The notes beneath the pieces were generated by a model. That model was not told the DNA's origin and searched no databases. It worked only from the letters and a program-made list of their open reading frames with translations. From positions 5,813,131 through 5,877,130 of the forward strand of contig NZ_CP118607.1 of assembly GCF_028898945.1 (NCBI RefSeq): 64,000 nucleotides of DNA, in the 5' to 3' direction. The stretch is from Pseudomonas sp. PSKL.D1. GTDB lineage: Bacteria > Pseudomonadota > Gammaproteobacteria > Pseudomonadales > Pseudomonadaceae. Made by a program: the position numbers and the translations under genes. Below are positions 35,654 through 46,015 of this stretch, in pieces (position 1 is the stretch's first letter; every line of letters starts with the position of its first letter).

Positions 35654-36858
35654 GCCGCTTCCTCGCTATGCCAAGGCCCGAACGGATCCTGCAGATGCAG
35701 CCATGCCTTGGGCCCGAGTGCCATCTCTTCATCATTCAGCAAGCAGGCATTCAGCTCTGTGGATAACTGCACATAGTCGATACCTTGCCCTATGAACACC
35801 AACTCCTGACGGCAATCGCCTGATTCAGCTGCCCAATGCCGGAGAATTTCAGCCGTGCTCTGTTCATCCTGCGGCCAGTTTTCACGTGGCACGAAACGCC
35901 ACCACCGGCCAGCGAGACCATGGCGCATCATGCCGCCAGCCTGCGACCAACTGCCTGCCTCCTGATACTTGCTAGCCAGCCAATAGAAGCCTTTGGAACG
36001 CAACAGCCGGCCATTACTCCACTCTCTGTGGATAAAGTCGTAGAAGCGTTGAGGATGCAAAGGCCGACGCGCCTCCCAGGTCGTCGCAGCGATGCCGTAT
36101 TCCTCGGTTTCCGGCACGTGCTCACCACGCATTTCCCGCAACCAGCCGGGTGCCTGGGCAGCCAGCTCGAAGTCGAACAGACCGGTATCGAGGATCTGTG
36201 CCAATGGCACCTCTCCCATGACCATTGGCACCACCTGCGCCCTGGCATTCAACGTACGCAAGATCGCGGTGAGCTCTTCGCGCTCATGCTGGCTGATCAG
36301 ATCTATCTTGCTTAACAAAAGAACATCGGCAAATTCAACCTGCTCAATCAGCAGGTCACTGATTGATCGCTCATCTTCTTCACCCAGCGTTTGGCCTCGA
36401 CTCGCCAAGCTTTCAGCCGCCTGATAGTCACGCAGGAAATTCAGGCCATCAACGACCGTAACCATGGTGTCCAAACGGGCCATGTCGGACAGGCTTCTGC
36501 CCTGTTCATCGCGAAAGGTGAATGTTTCGGCAACCGGCAGTGGCTCTGAAATGCCCGTCGATTCAATCAGCAGATAATCAAAACGACCTTCCTCAGCCAA
36601 ACGCGCCACTTCATCCAACAAATCCTCACGCAGGGTGCAGCAGATACACCCATTGCTCATTTCCACCAGTTTTTCTTCGGCGCGGTTCAGGCTGACATTG
36701 CGCTGCACCTCGCTGGCATCGATGTTGATTTCACTCATGTCGTTGACGATGACAGCGACGCGCAGATTGTCGCGGTTACGCAGAACATGGTTGAGCAGCG
36801 TACTTTTGCCAGCCCCCAGGAAGCCGGAAAGCACAGTGACAGGGAGACGGTTGGGCAT
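35650..36858 (-). CDS. zigA: COG0523 GTPase, ZigA-type zinc chaperone
   Basis: A 402-residue GTPase. The P-loop GFLGAGKST is near residue 12; [13 protein letters not shown] near 70 is the CxCC metal site, [10 protein letters not shown] near 97, and the SKIDLI recognition motif near 185. A C-terminal CobW_C domain (about 270-390) includes [11 protein letters not shown] and GCRQ-like EDCRQELVF features. It has the length and organisation of ZigA/YeiR-type metallochaperones induced by zinc lack. It is the first gene after the Zur-like operator at 36906 and overlaps the next gene by 4 bp. The symbol is by similarity. Confidence 0.85.
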   Translation of the reverse strand: MPNRLPVTVLSGFLGAGKSTLLNHVLRNRDNLRVAVIVNDMSEINIDASEVQRNVSLNRAEEKLVEMSNGCICCTLREDLLDEVARLAEEGRFDYLLIESTGISEPLPVAETFTFRDEQGRSLSDMARLDTMVTVVDGLNFLRDYQAAESLASRGQTLGEEDERSISDLLIEQVEFADVLLLSKIDLISQHEREELTAILRTLNARAQVVPMVMGEVPLAQILDTGLFDFELAAQAPGWLREMRGEHVPETEEYGIAATTWEARRPLHPQRFYDFIHREWSNGRLLRSKGFYWLASKYQEAGSWSQAGGMMRHGLAGRWWRFVPRENWPQDEQSTAEILRHWAAESGDCRQELVFIGQGIDYVQLSTELNACLLNDEEMALGPKAWLHLQDPFGPWHSEEAA

Positions 36859-36905
36859 GACGAAACCTCTTCAGGCGGGCGCATTCGAAACGATGCATTG
36901 CACAA

Positions 36906-36920
36906 TGTTATAAAGTAACA
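36906..36920. promoter_or_regulatory. Zur-like operator in the divergent zinc-cluster promoter
   Basis: TGTTATAAAGTAACA is an interrupted palindrome (TGTTA and TAACA arms) close to the GTTATANNATAAC pattern of pseudomonad Zur boxes. It lies 48 bp before the zigA start on one side and 46 bp before the small secreted gene on the other, so one site can govern both directions. Confidence 0.72.
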
Positions 36921-36965
36921 ATACAATTTCGCCAAGCCGTATCCGTCGAATGGGTAATTCTGGTG

Positions 36966-37349
36966 ATGAAAATTATTCTGCAATGCGCTGCGCTGATGCT
37001 CACGCTGGTGGTTGCGACGTCTTCGATTGCAGCAACGCAGAGGGCGTTGGCGGCCTGCACTCGCAGCGCAACGTTGCTCGCTTGTAACGATGCCAAGGGG
37101 AATTACTACAGCGTACAGACGGAGGGCAATCACCTGTTCCTGCGGGGTTTTGATGTAGCCACGCGTCGTCTTTGGTCCCAGACAAACAGCCAATACGGCA
37201 CGTTGACGTTCTTCACAGGTTTGGCCAGCGACGGTGAAGCTTGGGTCGGTTACACCCGGCGCGTTGGTTGGACAACATTGAATCGCGTGTCCAGCTCTTC
37301 GGGCCAACGCTTTAATCTGCATTGCAGCCTGGTTGGCGGATGCCGCTGA
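36966..37349 (+). CDS. Small exported protein of the zinc-starvation cluster
   Basis: A 127-residue protein. The signal peptide (MKIILQCAALMLTLVVATSS) ends near AATQ. The mature part of about 100 residues has four cysteines (ACTRSATLLACN, and HCSLVGGC near the C-terminus) that could form two disulfides, and a YYSVQTEGNHLFLRGFD beta segment. I do not recognise the family. It lies between the Zur-like operator and folE2, 24 bp before folE2, so it is probably induced by zinc lack. Its role is unknown. Confidence 0.68.
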   Translation: MKIILQCAALMLTLVVATSSIAATQRALAACTRSATLLACNDAKGNYYSVQTEGNHLFLRGFDVATRRLWSQTNSQYGTLTFFTGLASDGEAWVGYTRRVGWTTLNRVSSSSGQRFNLHCSLVGGCR

Positions 37350-37373
37350 AGCTAACCTTACTTGGTAACTCAA

Positions 37374-38261
37374 ATGACTAACCTGACACTCCCCGACATC
37401 GCCACACAGCAACAGCAGCACGCTACCCCACTGGATTGGGTTGGCATGTGCGGGATCGCTGTACCTACAGTTATCGAGGGCCGCCACGTCAGTGCCAAAT
37501 TCGATGTCGGGGTCAGCCTGGTTGACGGTTCATCCCGAGGGATCCACATGTCACGGCTGTACCTTTCACTGCAGTCGTTAGAGCATCAACCGCTCACCCC
37601 AACGACGATCCGCCAATTGCTCAGCGACTTCATGCGCAGCCATGAGGGGCTATCTTCTGCCGCTTATGTGCGAATTTCCTTTGAACATTTGCTCAAGAGG
37701 GCGGCCCTCGTCAGTCCACTTACAGGTTGGAAAAGCTACGCAATCACTGTGGATGCTAGGTTGGAAAATGGAATGTTCCACGTGGAACTATTTGTGCGAG
37801 TGCCCTACTCATCCACTTGCCCATGCTCAGCAGCGCTTGCGCGGCAGTTAGTTCAGCAACAGTTCACAGCGGATTTTAACGGGCAACAAATAAACCACGA
37901 TGATGTGTTGGCATGGCTAGGAAGCAGCGAGGGGATCGTTGCAACCCCTCACAGCCAACGTAGTCACGCCGAAATTCACGTCCGTCTAAACAGCAGCGTG
38001 CAAGTGCTGCCACTGACCGAGTTGATTGATCAAGTCGAAATTAGCTTGGGTACTGCTGTTCAAACGGCTGTGAAACGTGCAGATGAACAAGCCTTCGCAT
38101 TGGCCAATGGGCAGAATTTGATGTTTTGTGAAGATGCAGCGCGACGGCTTCACCAAACGCTGAGGCACCTGGAGTGGGCATGCGCCTTCAAGCTTCGCGT
38201 GGAACATGCAGAGAGCCTGCATGCCCACGACGCGGTTGCCAGCAGCCAATGGCAATGGTGA
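37374..38261 (+). CDS. folE2: GTP cyclohydrolase FolE2 (type IB)
   Basis: A 295-residue enzyme making dihydroneopterin triphosphate for folate synthesis, the metal-promiscuous alternative to zinc-dependent FolE used when zinc is scarce. FolE2 landmarks are WVGMCGIAVPTVI near 20, GIHMSRLYLSLQ near 57, VRVPYSSTCPCSAALA near 145 (conserved catalytic Cys) and SQRSHAEIHV near 190. ATG at 37374. It contains a parS-like 16-mer at 37774. It follows the small secreted gene and shares the zinc cluster's regulation. Confidence 0.92.
   Translation: MTNLTLPDIATQQQQHATPLDWVGMCGIAVPTVIEGRHVSAKFDVGVSLVDGSSRGIHMSRLYLSLQSLEHQPLTPTTIRQLLSDFMRSHEGLSSAAYVRISFEHLLKRAALVSPLTGWKSYAITVDARLENGMFHVELFVRVPYSSTCPCSAALARQLVQQQFTADFNGQQINHDDVLAWLGSSEGIVATPHSQRSHAEIHVRLNSSVQVLPLTELIDQVEISLGTAVQTAVKRADEQAFALANGQNLMFCEDAARRLHQTLRHLEWACAFKLRVEHAESLHAHDAVASSQWQW
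37774..37789. other. Candidate parS centromere site inside folE2
   Basis: TGTTCCACGTGGAACT matches the Pseudomonas parS palindrome TGTTCCACGTGGAACA at 15 of 16 positions, the last base differing. It would be bound by ParB, encoded about 17 kb away at 54770-55642. Confidence 0.75.
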
Positions 38262-38269
38262 GGATCATG

Positions 38270-38797
38270 TTAGCTTCGTGGTTGAACCGAGCCGCAGTCA
38301 CTGCCTAACCACACTGCTCTGGTATTCATACTGCCCTGTTGCTGCACACCCGAGGCATTGAACGTACCGTTAACTTGAGTAGTGAATTCCTTGTCACTCA
38401 GGAACGTGGCCTGGCCCTTTCCTTGTGCCTTGGGGCAACTGAACTCGAACTTCCACACGTTGCCGGTACGGTCAGTAATTCGCTGGGTGCAGCCAGACTT
38501 TGGGTCTTGTAGCGGAATGTCATTCGTCTGAACTTGCTCAGGCGTGAGGCACGAACGCACACCGTTGCCGCCTACTGTCACACCCTGTTTGGCCAGCACA
38601 CCCTCCATCATCGCCCGCTGCTCAGGCGGCAAGTTTTTCAGCTGGCCAAGCATGAACTGCATGTCGGGTAACGGCTTACCATCGACCTGCATGTTACTGG
38701 TTGTCAGCTCCCAGAGACCGGGTTGCAACATCTGTGCATTTACCAGTGGGCTGCTCAAGCCGAGTGCCATAGCCAACAGTGGCAAACGAATCTTCAT
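38270..38797 (-). CDS. Exported DUF3617 protein
   Basis: A 175-residue protein with a signal peptide (MKIRLPLLAMALGLSSPLVNAQ) and the DUF3617 opening QPGLWELTTSNMQVDG. Conserved cysteines occur at SCLTPEQ near 82, SGCTQRI near 102, FSCPKA near 120 and SDCGS near 167, suggesting two disulfides in the periplasm. Function unknown. It converges on folE2 with an 8-bp gap and is divergent from cls. Confidence 0.82.
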   Translation of the reverse strand: MKIRLPLLAMALGLSSPLVNAQMLQPGLWELTTSNMQVDGKPLPDMQFMLGQLKNLPPEQRAMMEGVLAKQGVTVGGNGVRSCLTPEQVQTNDIPLQDPKSGCTQRITDRTGNVWKFEFSCPKAQGKGQATFLSDKEFTTQVNGTFNASGVQQQGSMNTRAVWLGSDCGSVQPRS

Positions 38798-38926
38798 GGG
38801 TGAATGCTCCTGAAAAACCGACCCATCGGCCGGACTGATCCTTAGACGCTGAATCCGCTTTCAGGTTGCAAGACGGGTACGGAACATGTTCTGTTATCGG
38901 CTGTGTACTCGACAAGCAGGATGCGT

Positions 38927-40366
38927 ATGGATTACCACAGCCCCTACTTCTTCGGCTACGTGCTGGGCCTTATTCACTTACTTGGCATCATCGCTGCTTT
39001 ACACGCACTGTTCACGGTACGCACTGCTCAAGGCGCCATTGCCTGGGCCATGCCTTTGTTCTTCATTCCTTACTTCACGCTCATTCCCTACCTGATTTTT
39101 GGTTCGCGCTCGTTCTATGCCTACATCCATGCGCGGCGACAGGCGAATCAGGAGATGCACGTGGCGATGGCTAACTTGAACTGGCGACCCTGGGTAGAAG
39201 AGGCGCTAACTGCTCGAGAGTCGGACAGCTATGCTGCGCTACGCGCGATGCCGAAACTTGGACGCATGCCTTGCTTGGCAAATAATCAGGTCAAGTTACT
39301 GATCAATGGCAAGGCGACCTTCGATGCGATTTTCGCCGCCATTGCGAAGGCTCGAAACACTGTACTGGTGCAGTTCTTCATCATTCACGATGACACCGTC
39401 GGCAATTCGCTGAAGCAGCTTTTACTAAGCAAGGCCGCTGAAGGTGTGAAGGTGTACGTGCTCTATGACCGTGTCGGCAGCCATGCCCTGCCCGCAAGTT
39501 ACAGCCAGCAACTACGTGATGGCGGTGTACAGATTCATGCATTTGCCACGCGCCGCGGTTGGTTCAACCGCTTCCAGGTGAACTTCCGGAACCACCGCAA
39601 GATCGTTGTCGTGGATGGGCTTACAGGGTTTATCGGTGGCCACAACGTGGGTGACGAATACCTTGGCGAGCACCCTCGCTTGTCTCCCTGGCGCGATACC
39701 CACGTGCAGATCGGTGGGCCGGTGCTTGCTTGCCTGCAGGAGTCCTTTGCGGAAGATTGGTACTGGGCAACGCGCGAGTTGCCCCCATTGATACTGCCAG
39801 ATACCTACCCCGACAACGGCGTGCTCTGCCAGACATTGGCCAGTGGCCCGGCCGACCCACAGGAAACCTGTTCGCTGTTCTTCCTGGAAGCTATCCACTC
39901 GGCGACTCGCCGCGTATGGATCACCAGCCCATATTTCATTCCCGATGAAGCCGTATTCGCGGCCTTGCGCCTGGCCGTACTGCGGGGCGTAGATGTACGC
40001 ATATTGATCCCTTCACGCCCGGATCATAGGGTCGTCTATGCCGCCTCAAGCCTGTTCGCCTTTGAGGCCGTGCGTGCCGGTGTCAGGATGTTCCGCTACC
40101 TGCCAGGGTTCCTGCATCAAAAAGTCGTGCTGGTGGATGACGAAGTCAGTGCCATCGGCAGTGCCAACCTGGACAACCGTTCATTCAGGCTGAACTTCGA
40201 GATCACCCTGCTGACAGTCGACCGTGGCTTTGCTGATCAAGTCGAGGCAATGCTCATCAAGGACTTTGACGAAGCGCGGGAGATCACCGCCGAAGACAGC
40301 CGCGATACCCATCGCATTCAACAACTAGGGATGCGGATTGCCCGCCTGATTTCACCAATCCTTTAA
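38927..40366 (+). CDS. cls: Cardiolipin synthase
   Basis: A 479-residue membrane enzyme of the phospholipase D superfamily, condensing two phosphatidylglycerols to cardiolipin. Two N-terminal helices ([40 protein letters not shown]) precede two HKD motifs: [19 protein letters not shown] near 225 and [20 protein letters not shown] near 400. The ATG at 38927 has AAGCAGG at six bases and gives the family length; 38903 and 38921 are weaker. Confidence 0.93.
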   Translation: MDYHSPYFFGYVLGLIHLLGIIAALHALFTVRTAQGAIAWAMPLFFIPYFTLIPYLIFGSRSFYAYIHARRQANQEMHVAMANLNWRPWVEEALTARESDSYAALRAMPKLGRMPCLANNQVKLLINGKATFDAIFAAIAKARNTVLVQFFIIHDDTVGNSLKQLLLSKAAEGVKVYVLYDRVGSHALPASYSQQLRDGGVQIHAFATRRGWFNRFQVNFRNHRKIVVVDGLTGFIGGHNVGDEYLGEHPRLSPWRDTHVQIGGPVLACLQESFAEDWYWATRELPPLILPDTYPDNGVLCQTLASGPADPQETCSLFFLEAIHSATRRVWITSPYFIPDEAVFAALRLAVLRGVDVRILIPSRPDHRVVYAASSLFAFEAVRAGVRMFRYLPGFLHQKVVLVDDEVSAIGSANLDNRSFRLNFEITLLTVDRGFADQVEAMLIKDFDEAREITAEDSRDTHRIQQLGMRIARLISPIL

Positions 40367-40370
40367 TGAC

Positions 40371-40392
40371 AGGGGCCGCATCTGCGGCCCCT
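40371..40392. terminator. Hairpin between convergent cls and cfa
   Basis: AGGGGCCGC-ATCT-GCGGCCCCT is a perfect 9-bp stem 4 bp after the cls stop and 11 bp from the cfa stop. There is no T-tract on either side. Confidence 0.65.
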
Positions 40393-40403
40393 ATCGTGTG
40401 CTC

Positions 40404-41588
40404 TCAGCGATACAAATCTTCACGTGTCCATGGCAAATCATGGTGGCCGTCTGCATACGGTTTGACTGCCAAGATCTGGTGCAGATTAATCCACCCTTTC
40501 TGAAACGCGTAAGCACAGCCAGCCAGGTACAAGCGCCAGATGCGCAGCGTTTTATCCGGCACCATGGCAGCCGCCTTGTGCAACTGGTTTTCCAGGTTCT
40601 CACTCCAGTGATGCAAAGTCTTGGCGTAATGCAACCGCAGGCTTTCTACATCAACAACCTCCAGCCCGGCCTGACAAACACTTGCCGTAATCATCGACAG
40701 GTGAGGTAACTCTCCATTGGGGAATACATAACGGTCGATGAACTCCCCGGCTCCACGACCAACCGGTCGGCCGTCGATATGCTTGGCAGTGATGCCATGG
40801 TTCATTACCAGGCCACCTTCACGCACCGCTCCAAAAAGCTTCTGGCAGTAGAGTGCAAGGTTGGCATGCCCCACATGTTCAAACATGCCAACACTGACGA
40901 CCTTGTCGAAGCGGCCATCCTGAGGCAGGTCGCGGTAGTCCAGAATCCGCAGATCGACCTTGTCCGACAGCCCATCGTCCTCGACGCGTTGTCGGCCAAG
41001 CTTGAGCTGCTCTTTACTCAACGTGATGCCGAATACCTTGGCGCCGTATTCACGCGCAGCGAACCGTGAGAGGCCCCCCCAACCGCAACCAACATCCAAC
41101 AAGTAATCCCCCGCCTCAAGACGAAGCTTGCGACACAGGTGATCGAACTTGTCCTGTTGGGCCAGATCCAGACCATTATCCGGCTCTCGAAAGTACGCAC
41201 AGGAGTAGGCCATGTCCTGATCGAGCCAGAGCTGATAGAACTCGTTCGAGACATCGTAGTGGTAGGAGATCGCCTCGGCATCCGTAGTTTTGTCGTGTGA
41301 GGCGCGCTGTGGCGGCGTCTGGTCATCATCGGGCAGCAGTGCTTCGCTAAGCTCATCGCAAACCCGGATGGCTTCACCGATGTCGCCTTCCAGTTCCAGT
41401 TTGCCTTCAACAAAGGCGGTACCAAGAACGTTCATGCTGGGATGAGTCAGCTGGCTGATCAGCTGAGGTTCCTTCACCAGAATGGTAACGAGCGGGCTGG
41501 GTCCCAGATCGAACTGGTTGCCGTCCCAGAGTTTCAGACGCAGTGGCAAATGCAAGCTCTGCAGTGCCGGCGGAAGTTGCGCAAGCAT
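40404..41588 (-). CDS. cfa: Cyclopropane-fatty-acyl-phospholipid synthase
   Basis: A 394-residue SAM-dependent methyltransferase that adds a methylene bridge to unsaturated acyl chains in membrane phospholipids during stationary phase and stress. The SAM site LLDVGCGWGGLSRFAA is near residue 165; YHYDVSNEFYQLWLD near 112 and VSVGMFEHVGHANL near 235 (bicarbonate/catalytic region) are intact. The ATG at 41588 has a GGAGG site 8 bases upstream. In KT2440 the homologous cfaB is RpoS-dependent; no convincing sigma-S box was identified here. Confidence 0.94.
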   Translation of the reverse strand: MLAQLPPALQSLHLPLRLKLWDGNQFDLGPSPLVTILVKEPQLISQLTHPSMNVLGTAFVEGKLELEGDIGEAIRVCDELSEALLPDDDQTPPQRASHDKTTDAEAISYHYDVSNEFYQLWLDQDMAYSCAYFREPDNGLDLAQQDKFDHLCRKLRLEAGDYLLDVGCGWGGLSRFAAREYGAKVFGITLSKEQLKLGRQRVEDDGLSDKVDLRILDYRDLPQDGRFDKVVSVGMFEHVGHANLALYCQKLFGAVREGGLVMNHGITAKHIDGRPVGRGAGEFIDRYVFPNGELPHLSMITASVCQAGLEVVDVESLRLHYAKTLHHWSENLENQLHKAAAMVPDKTLRIWRLYLAGCAYAFQKGWINLHQILAVKPYADGHHDLPWTREDLYR

Positions 41589-41720
41589 TAACAAACCTCC
41601 TATCCAATCTCGGGCGACCCGTGACATTAGAACGCCATCGGAAAAGGGTAGTTCATTCGTACGAAGTTTCCCCTAAACCCGACTATGGTCTAGAACGAAC
41701 CATTCTTAGAGATGCGATGG

Positions 41721-41732
41721 ATTGTATACAAT
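41721..41732. promoter_or_regulatory. Perfect 12-bp palindrome upstream of lpd
   Basis: ATTGTATACAAT lies 71 bp before the lpd start, in the cfa-lpd divergent gap. TTGTATACAA-type palindromes are typical operators of FadR-subfamily GntR regulators, none of which is encoded nearby. Confidence 0.5.
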
Positions 41733-41802
41733 TTCCTTCGCGCAGCTTACCCTTGTGCCCCTCTCGCGCTTCTTCATCCGTTTCTTCATCTGGAGTAAAC
41801 CC

Positions 41803-43203
41803 ATGAAATCCTATGATGTGGTGATCATCGGTGGCGGCCCCGGCGGCTACAATGCGGCAATTCGTGCAGGCCAGTTGGGCATGAGCGTTGCCTGTGTCGA
41901 GGGACGGTCAACCCTCGGCGGCACATGCCTTAATGTTGGCTGCATGCCATCCAAAGCGTTGCTTCACGCATCGGAGCTCTTTGAAGCTGCCAATGGCGAA
42001 GAGTTTGCCAACCTGGGTATCGAGGTGAAGCCATCGCTTAACCTCGCCCAAATGATGAAACAGAAGGACGATAGCGTCACAGGCCTGACCAAAGGCATCG
42101 AGTACCTGTTCCGCAAGAACAAGGTCGACTGGATCAAGGGATGGGGCAGGCTCGAGGGTGTCGGCAAAGTCCTTGTCAAAGCCGAGGATGGTACCGAGAC
42201 AGAACTGCAAGCCAAGGACATCGTCATTGCCACCGGTTCCGAACCCACTCCCCTGCCCGGTGTGAACATCGATAACCAGCGCATCATTGATTCAACCGGC
42301 GCTCTGTCTTTGCCCAGCGTACCTAAACACCTGATCGTCATCGGTGCTGGCGTAATCGGTCTGGAATTGGGTTCGGTCTGGCGACGTCTCGGTGCTCAGG
42401 TAACTGTCATCGAGTACCTGGACCGCATCTGCCCTGGCACCGATGCAGAAACTGCAAAGACCTTGCAAAAGGCCTTGGCCAAACAGGGCATGACCTTCAA
42501 GCTGGGCAGCAAGGTCACGCAGGCAACCCCTTCAGCCGATGGTGTCAGCCTCACCCTGGAGCCAGCCGCCGGCGGTGCCACTGAAATCCTGCAAGCTGAT
42601 TATGTACTGGTCGCCATCGGTCGCCGTCCTTACACCAAAGGCCTGAATCTCGAAAGCGTGGGGCTGGAAACTGATAAACGCGGCATGCTCGGGAATGAAC
42701 AACACCGCACTTCAGTTCCTGGAGTATGGGTGATCGGTGATGTCACTTCTGGCCCAATGCTCGCGCACAAGGCCGAGGACGAGGCAGTGGCCTGCATCGA
42801 GCGGATCCACGGTAAACCCCATGAAGTTAACTACAACCTCATCCCAGGCGTTATTTACACCAAGCCGGAAATGGCTACTGTCGGCAAGACCGAAGAACAA
42901 CTGAAGGCCGAAGGCCGCGCCTACAAAGTCGGCAAGTTCCCCTTCACCGCCAACAGCCGGGCGAAGATCAATCACGAGACCGAGGGGTTTGCAAAAGTAA
43001 TCGCTGATGCCAACACGGACGAAGTGCTTGGCGTACATTTGGTGGGCCCGAGCGTCAGCGAAATGATCGGCGAGTTCTGTGTGGCCATGGAGTTCTCGGC
43101 ATCCGCGGAGGATATTGCCCTCACCTGCCACCCGCATCCAACCCGTTCCGAGGCTTTGCGCCAAGCCGCCATGAACGTGGATGGGATGGCGATGCAGATC
43201 TGA
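41803..43203 (+). CDS. lpd: Dihydrolipoyl dehydrogenase
   Basis: A 466-residue FAD-dependent pyridine nucleotide-disulfide oxidoreductase that reoxidises protein-bound dihydrolipoamide, the E3 of 2-oxoacid dehydrogenase or glycine cleavage complexes. FAD motif VVIIGGGPGGYNAA at the start; redox disulfide GGTCLNVGCMPSKALLH near 40; NAD motif IVIGAGVIGLELGSVW near 180; C-terminal ALTCHPHPTRSEAL holds the catalytic His-Glu pair. It is a stand-alone gene, not beside E1/E2 genes, so it is the third E3 type of P. putida. ATG at 41803 has TGGAG upstream. Confidence 0.93.
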   Translation: MKSYDVVIIGGGPGGYNAAIRAGQLGMSVACVEGRSTLGGTCLNVGCMPSKALLHASELFEAANGEEFANLGIEVKPSLNLAQMMKQKDDSVTGLTKGIEYLFRKNKVDWIKGWGRLEGVGKVLVKAEDGTETELQAKDIVIATGSEPTPLPGVNIDNQRIIDSTGALSLPSVPKHLIVIGAGVIGLELGSVWRRLGAQVTVIEYLDRICPGTDAETAKTLQKALAKQGMTFKLGSKVTQATPSADGVSLTLEPAAGGATEILQADYVLVAIGRRPYTKGLNLESVGLETDKRGMLGNEQHRTSVPGVWVIGDVTSGPMLAHKAEDEAVACIERIHGKPHEVNYNLIPGVIYTKPEMATVGKTEEQLKAEGRAYKVGKFPFTANSRAKINHETEGFAKVIADANTDEVLGVHLVGPSVSEMIGEFCVAMEFSASAEDIALTCHPHPTRSEALRQAAMNVDGMAMQI

Positions 43204-43221
43204 GCTGCGCTTCGCCCAAAA

Positions 43222-43250
43222 AACAAAACCCCTTTTCAGGGGTTTTGTTA
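43222..43250. terminator. Bidirectional terminator between lpd and glmS
   Basis: AACAAAACCCC (43222-43232) pairs with GGGGTTTTGTT (43239-43249) over 11 bp. A-rich and T-rich flanks on both sides serve both convergent genes. Confidence 0.85.
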
Positions 43251-43263
43251 TCACTCTTCCGGC

Positions 43264-45099
<1,836 letters not shown>

Positions 45100-45101
45100 G
45101 T

Positions 45102-45878
45102 TTATTGCTCCTGGCTGATCGCGGCACAGATCAGGTTGATGCCGCGGGCTTCAATTTGGTCGCGAGCCTCTGCGGGCAAGCGTTCGTCTGTAATCAGGGT
45201 ATGCACACTGCCCCAAGGCAGCTCGAGGTTCGGAATCTTGCGCCCCACCTTGTCGGACTCGACCATCACGATCACTTCGCGAGCCACCTCCGCCATGACT
45301 CGGCTCAAGCCCAGTAACTCATTGAAGGTGGTGGTACCTCGGTTGAGGTCGATGCCGTCCGCGCCGATGAAGAGCTGGTCGAAATCGTAAGAGCGTAGTA
45401 CCTGCTCGGCGACTTGCCCCTGGAACGACTCGGAGTGCGGGTCCCAGGTACCGCCGGTCATGAGCAGAACAGGTTCATGCTCAAGCTCGCTGATTGCGCG
45501 GGCGACGTTCAAGGAATTGGTCATCACTACCAGGCCCGGCTGACGCCCAAGCTCAGGGATCATTGCAGCCGTGGTGCTGCCACTGTCGATAATGATTCGG
45601 GCATGTTCGCGGATTCGGCCTACAGCAGCGCGAGCAATGGCCCTCTTGTAAGCGGAAACAGGCTGCGCCGCTTCACCGAGCATCTCCTGAGGTACGGGCA
45701 CCGCACCACCGTATCGACGCAACAGCAAACCGTTGGCTTCCAGAGCGGCCAGATCCTTGCGAATGGTCACTTCGGAAGTTTCAAAACGCTTGGCCAAAGC
45801 ATCCACACTGACCTCGCCCTGCTCGGTGAGCAGGGTGAGAATGTTGTGACGGCGTTGGGGCGTATTTCGTTTCGACAT
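45102..45878 (-). CDS. glmR: DeoR-family regulator of amino-sugar genes (GlmR-like)
   Basis: A 258-residue regulator. The DeoR helix-turn-helix occupies residues 8-60 ([20 protein letters not shown]); the C-terminal sugar-phosphate-binding domain has [13 protein letters not shown] near 97, TNSLNVAR near 120 and [14 protein letters not shown] near 170. It sits between glmU and glmS and abuts glmS, so it is likely the amino-sugar regulator named GlmR in P. aeruginosa. A perfect palindrome at 45890 upstream suggests autoregulation. Confidence 0.85.
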   Translation of the reverse strand: MSKRNTPQRRHNILTLLTEQGEVSVDALAKRFETSEVTIRKDLAALEANGLLLRRYGGAVPVPQEMLGEAAQPVSAYKRAIARAAVGRIREHARIIIDSGSTTAAMIPELGRQPGLVVMTNSLNVARAISELEHEPVLLMTGGTWDPHSESFQGQVAEQVLRSYDFDQLFIGADGIDLNRGTTTFNELLGLSRVMAEVAREVIVMVESDKVGRKIPNLELPWGSVHTLITDERLPAEARDQIEARGINLICAAISQEQ

Positions 45879-45889
45879 GAGCGCTTAAG

Positions 45890-45902
45890 TTTCGATTCGA
45901 AA
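45890..45902. promoter_or_regulatory. Palindromic candidate operator upstream of glmR
   Basis: TTTCGATTCGAAA is a perfect 6+1+6 palindrome 12 bp before the glmR start. A related TTTCGTTTCGA lies at the start of the gene (45865-45875). TTTCG-type repeats are common DeoR-family targets. Confidence 0.5.
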
Positions 45903-45957
45903 GATAATGATTGCAATCAAAACCTAAGATCACCATTTCGTCAAATAATTCTTGGGC

Positions 45958-45993
45958 AAAAAAAAGCCGACTTATTCACAAAAGTCGGCTTTC
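45958..45993 (-). terminator. Rho-independent terminator after glmU
   Basis: AGCCGACT (45966-45973) and AGTCGGCT (45984-45991) pair around a 10-base loop; the minus strand continues with eight or nine T. It starts 23 bp past the glmU stop. Confidence 0.88.
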
Positions 45994-46015
45994 CTTCAAA
46001 GTAGCTGTGTATAAC

